From GCA-020343675 sp964462945 (GTDB lineage Bacteria > Planctomycetota > Phycisphaerae > Sedimentisphaerales > Anaerobacaceae): a stretch of 64,000 nt of DNA. The DNA is taken from positions 1 through 64,000 of the forward strand of contig CAYWZW010000003.1 of assembly GCA_964462945.1 (NCBI GenBank), read 5' to 3'. The notes beneath the pieces are model-generated. The model saw nothing but the letters and a program-made list of their open reading frames with translations. It was not told the DNA's origin and ran no database searches. This document shows positions 58,626 to 64,000 of the stretch, piece after piece (the first letter of the stretch is position 1; each line of letters opens with the position of its first letter). A program made the translations under genes and the position numbers.

Positions 58626-59942
58626 ATGCATACAAAATTGACGCGTCGTGATTTTCTGCGCAACGCGACCTGGGGCGGCGCAGGGCTCATCATTCTATCA
58701 AACAGCCGGCTGGTGCGCGGGACACAGGCCAACGCGAGGCTGAACATCGCCGGGATTGGGGTCGGCGGGCGAGGGGCCGCCGATATCGACGGCGTAGCGA
58801 GCGAGAATATCGTTGCGATGTGCGACGTTGACCATCAGCATGCGGCCAAGACCTTCGAGCGGTTCCCCGATGCCAAACGCTTCAAAGACTTCCGCAAGAT
58901 GTTCGACGAGATGCAGGATAAGATCGACGCCGTGGTCGTCGGCACGCCCGACCATACTCACGCCCCGGCAGGCGTGATGGCCATGAAGCTCGGCAAACAC
59001 TGCTACTGTGAGAAGCCGCTCACACATAGCGTGTACGAGGCCCGCGTGATGGCCGACGTTGCGCGCCAGAAGAAGCTCGTGACCCAAATGGGAACGCAGA
59101 TTCACGCCGGCAGCAACTACCGCCGCGTGGTGGAGCTTGTGCAGAGTGGCGCCGTTGGAGAAGTGCGAGAGGTCCACGTATGGCTCGGCGCGAACTTCGC
59201 CGGGCCGTCCAAGCCGACGGACATGACTCAACCCGATGCCCCCTCGGACCGCCCCGATGTTCCCGAGACGCTTGATTGGGACCTGTGGCTGGGGCCTGCT
59301 GCCTACCGGCCTTACAGCCCGGAATATGCTCCCTTCAAATGGCGCTACTGGTGGAATTTCGCAAACGGTCAGTTGGGGGACTTTTTCTGTCATTATTGCG
59401 ACCTGGTATTCTGGGCGTTGAAGCTGCGGCATCCTACCAGCGTCGAGGCCGAGGGTCCGGTCCATCCCGAGAGTGCAGCCAAGTGGACGATTGCCCGCCA
59501 GGAATACCCGGCCCGCGGAGATTTGCCTCCCGTCGCGTTGACCTGGTACAGCGGCGGCTATCCGGCGATTGTGAAAGAAAATAACGTCCCGCAGTGGAAC
59601 AGTGCCGTGCTGTTTGTCGGCTCGGACGGGATGCTGATCGCCGACTACAACCAGCACCAACTGCTGCCGGCGGAAAAGTTCGCCGGCTTCCAGCGACCTG
59701 ATCCATTCATCCCGGAGTCTATCGACCACCATCGGGAGTGGGTCGAGGCCTGCAAAACGGGCGGGCCGACCACGTGCAATTTCGACTATTCGGGCGCGCT
59801 AACCGAAGCGGCGCTGCTCTGCAACGTTGCGCTGCGTACCGGCAGGAAACTCGTCTGGGACGCAAAGAACCTCAAAGCCGTTGGGTGTCCGGAAGCTGAC
59901 GCATTCCTCCGGCGCCCATATCGCGAGGGATGGACTCTCTGA
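58626..59942 (+). CDS. Gfo/Idh/MocA-family oxidoreductase, Tat-exported
   Basis: The 438-residue protein opens with a twin-arginine signal (MHTKLTRRDFLRNATWGGAG) and a Rossmann NAD(P) site RLNIAGIGVGGRGAADIDGV. The catalytic EKP motif is present as KHCYCEKPLTHSVYEARVMA (about residues 120-139), and the C-terminal alpha/beta sandwich has EYAPFKWRYWWNFANGQLGD. Such enzymes act on sugars or sugar derivatives; export in cofactor-bound form is typical of the many Planctomycetota paralogues. It is first of three co-directional genes with an isomerase-like and a sulfatase gene. Substrate unknown. Confidence 0.9.
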   Translation: MHTKLTRRDFLRNATWGGAGLIILSNSRLVRGTQANARLNIAGIGVGGRGAADIDGVASENIVAMCDVDHQHAAKTFERFPDAKRFKDFRKMFDEMQDKIDAVVVGTPDHTHAPAGVMAMKLGKHCYCEKPLTHSVYEARVMADVARQKKLVTQMGTQIHAGSNYRRVVELVQSGAVGEVREVHVWLGANFAGPSKPTDMTQPDAPSDRPDVPETLDWDLWLGPAAYRPYSPEYAPFKWRYWWNFANGQLGDFFCHYCDLVFWALKLRHPTSVEAEGPVHPESAAKWTIARQEYPARGDLPPVALTWYSGGYPAIVKENNVPQWNSAVLFVGSDGMLIADYNQHQLLPAEKFAGFQRPDPFIPESIDHHREWVEACKTGGPTTCNFDYSGALTEAALLCNVALRTGRKLVWDAKNLKAVGCPEADAFLRRPYREGWTL

Positions 59943-59991
59943 GAATTGGTGTGGCACGTATGAATTCTTTGGTGGGATAGGAGCAACAATT

Positions 59992-60978
59992 ATGACTGAG
60001 CCGCAAACAAAACAATCGAAGGGGATATCGAGGCGTATGTTTTGCCGGTCGGCGATAGCGACAGCCGCCGCGTTGCACTTTGCCCTGCCGTTCGCAAAGG
60101 CCTCGCAGACGAACGGCAAAGTCAAATTCTACAAAAACCTGGGCCACGGCCACATCGGCGTGAAGGCCGACCAGCGACAGGCCCTGGAGTATGCGATAAA
60201 ATATGGTTTTGCCGGCATCACCCCCAATCCGGGTGAATTTGAGGGCACGTCCGCCGCCGAGATTCTCGAATGGGTGGCGGCCATGAAAGAAAAGGGCGTT
60301 CGATATGGCACCGGCGGCTTGCCGGTCGAGTTTCGCCGGGATGAAGACCGCTTTAAGAAGGATCTCTCGCAACTGCCCAGGCAGGCGGGCCTCTTGAAGC
60401 AATTGGGTGTCAATCGCGTGGCCACCTGGATTTCGCCCGGCGACAACGAGCTGACGTACCTGCAGAATTTCGAGCAGCTCAAAACGCGCTTCCGCGAAGC
60501 GGCAAAGGTGCTGCAAGACTACGACATCCGGCTGGGGCTGGAATTCGTCGGGCCCAGAACCTCCCGGGCACGATTCCGTTTTCCTTTCATTTGCACGCAA
60601 CTCGATATGATGGAGCTGGTGGGGGCAATCGGCACGCCAAACGTGGGGCTTCTGCTGGATAGCTGGCATTGGTACACCTCGCACGGGACGGTGGAAGAGC
60701 TGCTTCGGTTGGCGAACAAGGGCATCGTCCACGTTCACGTCAACGATGCTCCGTCCGGCGTCCCGGTCGATGAGCAAGTCGATAACCGGCGCGCGCTGCC
60801 GGTGACCACGGGAGTGATCGACCTGAAAGGATTCATCAATGCCCTGGTGAAGATCGGTTACGACGGCCCGGTGGAGTGCGAGCCTTTCGACCAGGAGCTC
60901 CGCAAGATGGACCCGGATGCAGCGCTGCTCAAGACAAGCGAATCGCTTAACCGCTTGTGGGACCTCATAGTCACATGA
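59992..60978 (+). CDS. Sugar phosphate isomerase/epimerase-like TIM-barrel protein, Tat-exported
   Basis: From ATG 59992 (AGGAG upstream) the protein has 328 residues with Tat signal KGISRRMFCRSAIATAAALH. It has the xylose-isomerase-like TIM barrel: ALEYAIKYGFAGITPNPGEF, LGLEFVGPRTSRARFRFPFI with the first metal-ligand Glu, VGLLLDSWHWYTSHGTVEEL with Asp and His, and YDGPVECEPFDQEL with the last Glu. It may isomerise or epimerise a sugar, or cleave a keto-sugar. It lies between an oxidoreductase and a sulfatase gene, consistent with periplasmic glycan processing. Confidence 0.88.
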   Translation: MTEPQTKQSKGISRRMFCRSAIATAAALHFALPFAKASQTNGKVKFYKNLGHGHIGVKADQRQALEYAIKYGFAGITPNPGEFEGTSAAEILEWVAAMKEKGVRYGTGGLPVEFRRDEDRFKKDLSQLPRQAGLLKQLGVNRVATWISPGDNELTYLQNFEQLKTRFREAAKVLQDYDIRLGLEFVGPRTSRARFRFPFICTQLDMMELVGAIGTPNVGLLLDSWHWYTSHGTVEELLRLANKGIVHVHVNDAPSGVPVDEQVDNRRALPVTTGVIDLKGFINALVKIGYDGPVECEPFDQELRKMDPDAALLKTSESLNRLWDLIVT

Positions 60979-61001
60979 GGATGGCGAAGGGCGGAGTTGG
61001 C

Positions 61002-62714
61002 ATGGGTAAAAAGAATATCTCAAGGCGAGCATTTCTTAGAGAAGCGGCGGCGCTAGGCTCGGCTCTGGTGCTGAACGGGCCTGGTTTTGCGGCAAGCCGA
61101 TCCACAACCTCGCAAGCCGGCAAGCCGAATTTCCTGGTTATCATCGCCGACGACATGGGCTATTCGGACGCCGGATGCTACGGCGGCGAAATCCAGACGC
61201 CCAACCTCGACGGCTTAGCCGCCAACGGCCTGCGGTTTACCCAGTGCTATTCCACAGGCCGGTGCTGGCCTTCGCGAACATCTCTCCTGACGGGCTACTA
61301 TCCACAGCAGGTTCGCATGGACCCGCCCCAGGGGCTTTTGCCGGCCTGGACGCGGGTCGTGCCGCACTATCTCAAGCCGCTCGGCTATCGCTGCTATCAC
61401 TCCGGCAAGTGGCATCTCATGGGGGCGCCCAAGGGCGTTGCGGATGGCGGGTTCGACCACTCCTATATCCTGCACGACCATAACCGATTTTTTGCGCCCC
61501 AGAACCACGAGCTGGACGACCGAAAGCTTCCCGCCGTTGAGGAAGGGACGGACTTCTACGTCACGACGGCCATCGCGAATTACGCCGTTGACTTTCTCAA
61601 AGAGCATGCCGAAAAGCATCGGGAGGAGCCGTTCTACTGCTACCTGGCTTTTACGTCGCCTCACTTCCCGCTTCACGCCTTGCAGGACGACATTGCCCGG
61701 TACCGCGACCGCTATCTCGAAGGGTGGGATGCGATACGCGAGCAAAGATGGAAGCGCATGCGCCAGATGGGCCTGGTCAACTGCGACCTGCCGCCGCTTG
61801 AGCCGGACGTGATTCCAGACTGGAACTTCACCAAAGACAAACTGCACGAGATGATCGGGCCCGGCGAGGCCGACCGCGCCGTCGCGTGGGATTCTCTGAG
61901 CGAGCAGCAGAAGAGATTCCAGGCGACGAAAATGGCGATTCACGCGGCGATGGTTGACCGCATGGACCGCGAGATCGGCTGCGTGCTCGACCAGGTCAGG
62001 AAGATGGACGCCTTCGAGAACACCGTGATCTTCTTCGTCTCGGACAACGGCGCCAGCGCCGAGCAGATCATCCGCGGCGACATGAACGATCCTTCCGCCG
62101 CCCCCGGCTCGGCGAAATCATATTTGTGCCTCGGGCCCGGCTGGTCCAGCTCCTCCAACACACCTTTTCGGCTGCACAAATCGTGGGTGCACGAGGGCGG
62201 CATTTCGTCGCCGCTGATCGTCCACTGGCCGGCGGGCCTTAAGGCCCGCGGCTTGCCCCCAAGGGGCGAGCTGCGTCACGATCCGTGCCATTTCATTGAC
62301 ATCGTGCCGACTGTTCTCGACTTGGCCAGAGGTGCCAATTTTTCGCCACAGTGGAACGGCGAGACGGCGCCGCCGCTTCCGGGGATGAGCCTCGCGCCGG
62401 CGTTTTCCAAAGATGGCGCCGTCACGCACGAATGTATCTACTTTCACCATCTGGAGAACCGGGCCGTTCGAGTCGGCGACTGGAAACTCGTAGCCAAAGG
62501 GGCTGACGGCCCGTGGGAGCTTTACGATCTCAAGACCGACCGCTGCGAATCGAAGAACCTCGCTGATACGTATCCGGACAAGGTCCGCGAGATATCGGCG
62601 CTGTGGCAGAAGTACGAGGACCAGTTCAGACGCCAGGCCAGCCCGCCTCCTGAGAAGAACCAGCGGCAGCGAAAGCAGGCAGCTAAGCAGGCGGGCCGTA
62701 CTGTGGGATTTTGA
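61002..62714 (+). CDS. Sulfatase (arylsulfatase-like), Tat-exported
   Basis: The start ATG 61002 has GGCGGAG upstream and gives 570 residues; the frame could begin earlier, but the Tat signal KKNISRRAFLREAAALGSAL fits this start. Metal ligands are in FLVIIADDMGYSDAGCYGGE, and the formylglycine motif CWPSR occurs in YSTGRCWPSRTSLLTGYYPQ (Cys near residue 88). The second half has VIFFVSDNGASAEQIIRGDM and FRLHKSWVHEGGISSPLIVH. It would hydrolyse sulfate esters on a glycan or aryl compound, and needs a formylglycine-generating enzyme encoded elsewhere. Its 3' end overlaps the convergent gene by 32 bases. Confidence 0.93.
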   Translation: MGKKNISRRAFLREAAALGSALVLNGPGFAASRSTTSQAGKPNFLVIIADDMGYSDAGCYGGEIQTPNLDGLAANGLRFTQCYSTGRCWPSRTSLLTGYYPQQVRMDPPQGLLPAWTRVVPHYLKPLGYRCYHSGKWHLMGAPKGVADGGFDHSYILHDHNRFFAPQNHELDDRKLPAVEEGTDFYVTTAIANYAVDFLKEHAEKHREEPFYCYLAFTSPHFPLHALQDDIARYRDRYLEGWDAIREQRWKRMRQMGLVNCDLPPLEPDVIPDWNFTKDKLHEMIGPGEADRAVAWDSLSEQQKRFQATKMAIHAAMVDRMDREIGCVLDQVRKMDAFENTVIFFVSDNGASAEQIIRGDMNDPSAAPGSAKSYLCLGPGWSSSSNTPFRLHKSWVHEGGISSPLIVHWPAGLKARGLPPRGELRHDPCHFIDIVPTVLDLARGANFSPQWNGETAPPLPGMSLAPAFSKDGAVTHECIYFHHLENRAVRVGDWKLVAKGADGPWELYDLKTDRCESKNLADTYPDKVREISALWQKYEDQFRRQASPPPEKNQRQRKQAAKQAGRTVGF

Positions 62715-63864
62715 GCATCTCGCCGCCCTTGAGCGCCGACTGGTGCGCGACGATGCCCGGCACAGTCATCGCGAGTGCCTCATAGATATTCACCATAGGC
62801 TCCCGATCCATCAGAATCGACGTGATGAATTCATCGGTCAAGAGTCCGTGGGAGCCGCCATGTCCTCCGGCGGGCACCCCCAGCGGCAGCGGCGGACGGG
62901 CTATATCAGGAAGCTCGGTCGCCGCGCCGTGATATTCTATGCCGTCCATCCAGCCTCGCTCGCCGAAGACGCGGCCCCTTTCGACGATGAGGCCGTGAAT
63001 CCCCTTGCACATGAGCATCCGGGACGCGCCGCCCTCGCTGGTCTGAAACAGCGCGACCTCGTCGGTGAACGGGTTGTCGTACTTGTTGGCCCCCGGCTGG
63101 CAGTCCGGGAATCCGGCGTTGAAGCCGGCGCAGGAGACGCAAGTGAATCGCTTGCCGGTTACGCCTACGTAATAGGCCGTCGAGTGTGTGGGATACCACA
63201 GAGGCGGCAGACCGATCCGCCAGCCTTTGAAGGAGTCTATCGGCTCGGCATGGTAGTGATAATACTCTCCTTCGGAGTACACGAGCCGGCCGAACCCGCC
63301 GGCCTGGTATATTCGCCGCATACCATAGCAGTCGGCGCGAAAGTAGCTTGTCTCGGCCATCATGTACTTCAAGCCGGTCTTCTGCACCGTATCGAGAAGC
63401 TGTTCAGCCTGTTCGATTGACCCAAAAACGGCCGGCACAGCGCTCATTACGTGCTTGCCGTGTTTAAGCACCTCCATGCAGTGCCGCGCGTGGCTCGGCG
63501 CATCGGTCGCGACGAACACCGCCTCGATCTTCGGGTCCTTCACCAACACTTCCAGCGACTCGTATGACTTGTCGCACCGGCAGGCATTCATGAGTCCTTG
63601 CCGCCGGTCGGGAATCAGATCGCTGACGGCGACAATCTCCACGTTCGGATGATCCTGGAAGCCGAAGGCCGCCCCAAATTGGCACACGCCATACCCGACG
63701 ATGCCCACGCGGACCTTTCGCTCGGAGACAGGCTCCCAGGCTTTGACCGCTTGTTTCTCTCCGGCGTTCGCCGTTTGCCCGGAGATTCCTCCGGCCATGA
63801 GTGTCCCTAACGAAACCTGCCCCAGTTTTCCGAGGAAATCACGCCGATAAATGATGCCTGACAT
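62683..63864 (-). CDS. Gfo/Idh/MocA-family oxidoreductase, Tat-exported, without typical EKP
   Basis: From ATG 63864 (AAAGGAGGT upstream) the protein has 393 residues with Tat signal IYRRDFLGKLGQVSLGTLM and NAD site VRVGIVGYGVCQFGAAFGFQ. Where family members carry the catalytic EKP, this protein has KHVMSAVPAVFGSIEQAEQL, so the lysine is missing. C-terminal domain residues follow the usual pattern (LKYMMAETSYFRADCYGMRR). It may have lost dehydrogenase chemistry or use another residue. It is convergent with the sulfatase gene, and probably continues an operon from the right edge. Confidence 0.87.
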   Translation of the reverse strand: MSGIIYRRDFLGKLGQVSLGTLMAGGISGQTANAGEKQAVKAWEPVSERKVRVGIVGYGVCQFGAAFGFQDHPNVEIVAVSDLIPDRRQGLMNACRCDKSYESLEVLVKDPKIEAVFVATDAPSHARHCMEVLKHGKHVMSAVPAVFGSIEQAEQLLDTVQKTGLKYMMAETSYFRADCYGMRRIYQAGGFGRLVYSEGEYYHYHAEPIDSFKGWRIGLPPLWYPTHSTAYYVGVTGKRFTCVSCAGFNAGFPDCQPGANKYDNPFTDEVALFQTSEGGASRMLMCKGIHGLIVERGRVFGERGWMDGIEYHGAATELPDIARPPLPLGVPAGGHGGSHGLLTDEFITSILMDREPMVNIYEALAMTVPGIVAHQSALKGGEMLKIPQYGPPA

Positions 63865-63894
63865 AGACTGACCTCCTTTTACGATTCCCAACAA

Positions 63895-64000
63895 CTAATT
63901 CCTTGAATGGATCACGAAGATGATGTCGGATGTTGCTGTGTATTGAGTGCCGTCCCACTCAAAATCCACCTCAAGTCCGGGATTGGATGATCCAGCAGTC
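63895..64000 (-). CDS. Partial gene at the right edge, unknown product
   Basis: The minus strand reads a frame in from the edge ending TATSDIIFVIHSRN and TAG at 63897-63895, 30 bases before the start of the next gene. Only 34 C-terminal residues are visible, with a beta-rich EVDFEWDGTQYTATSD stretch. No family can be named. Confidence 0.45.
   Translation of the reverse strand, partial: TAGSSNPGLEVDFEWDGTQYTATSDIIFVIHSRN

Noticed and set aside
1..64000. tRNA, rRNA, prophage or integrase genes
   Set aside because: No tRNA T-loop with paired acceptor arms, no rRNA sequence and no phage or recombinase motifs were seen on either strand.

Overview
The window reads as a chromosomal segment of an anaerobic or facultative Planctomycetota bacterium (Phycisphaerae-like is my guess; no 16S gene is present). 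The evidence is indirect but consistent: a TIGR02999-type ECF sigma factor next to a large Ser/Thr kinase with TPR and PD40 repeats, a dockerin type I protein, many Tat-exported Gfo/Idh/MocA-type oxidoreductases, a Tat-exported sulfatase, a DUF1593 protein, and a sigma-70 factor with long N-terminal helix-turn-helix extensions. No tRNA, rRNA, CRISPR array, transposase or integrase was seen.

Layout. (1) 1-2829, minus strand: PadR regulator, HlyD-type adaptor and an FtsX/DevC-type permease cut by the window edge. (2) 2916-16129, minus strand: a 17-gene arsenic/metal island in two ArsR-headed units. Unit A (16068 to 11930) has ArsR, a 53-residue Cys-rich protein, a P1B ATPase, a Cys-rich membrane protein and a CcdA-like protein. 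Unit B (11803 to 2916) has ArsR, an ArsP-like permease, a Tat-exported FMN reductase-like protein, an MtrA-like protein, an AhpD-like protein, Acr3, a small thioredoxin, a DGC-domain protein, an ArsF-like lipoprotein, a thioredoxin-MerB/NosL-like fusion, a SurA-like thioredoxin and an ArsG-like permease. The gene content points to export and redox or C-As chemistry of organic arsenicals as well as arsenite. (3) 16148-20603, minus: rpoN, recR, dnaX and the SRP RNA gene; a cassette with 36-bp terminal inverted repeats carrying a frameshifted four-helix-bundle gene sits between the SRP RNA gene and dnaX. (4) 20729-26367: ferredoxin, proC, flavin reductase, a low-GC methyltransferase lying between a complete sigma gene and a decayed copy of its 3' end, and a corrinoid protein. 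(5) 26714-33580, plus: a fused EtfB-EtfA protein, ETF-quinone oxidoreductase, a degenerate amidase-like protein, mreB and mreC. (6) 33614-40058, plus: ECF sigma, a giant kinase ORF invaded by several nested-hairpin repeats and read through into a secreted dockerin protein, and a 3D-domain gene whose 5' end has been invaded by tandem repeats. (7) 40152-43687: a sulfite-oxidase-family molybdoenzyme, a nucleoside-deoxyribosyltransferase/TIR-like protein, a small basic protein and a truncated second TIR-like gene. (8) 43688-55846: a molybdenum region with two Tat-exported two-subunit molybdenum hydroxylases, moeA-moaA-moaC-MOSC-mogA, a MOT1-like molybdate transporter, xdhC and mocA. (9) 55905-64000: DUF1593 protein, a DHH phosphoesterase, then oxidoreductase, sugar isomerase-like, sulfatase and a convergent second oxidoreductase, which look like carbohydrate (possibly sulfated glycan) catabolism.

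The genes cooperate in recognisable blocks: arsenic island (sensing, membrane disulfide transfer, chemistry, efflux), molybdenum block (uptake, cofactor synthesis, maturation, enzymes) and ETF block (electron transfer to quinone). The most unusual items are the thioredoxin-MerB/NosL-like fusion and MtrA homologue in the arsenic unit, the inverted-repeat-flanked cassette between the SRP RNA gene and dnaX, the sigma 3'-end duplication, and the hairpin repeats inside the kinase ORF.
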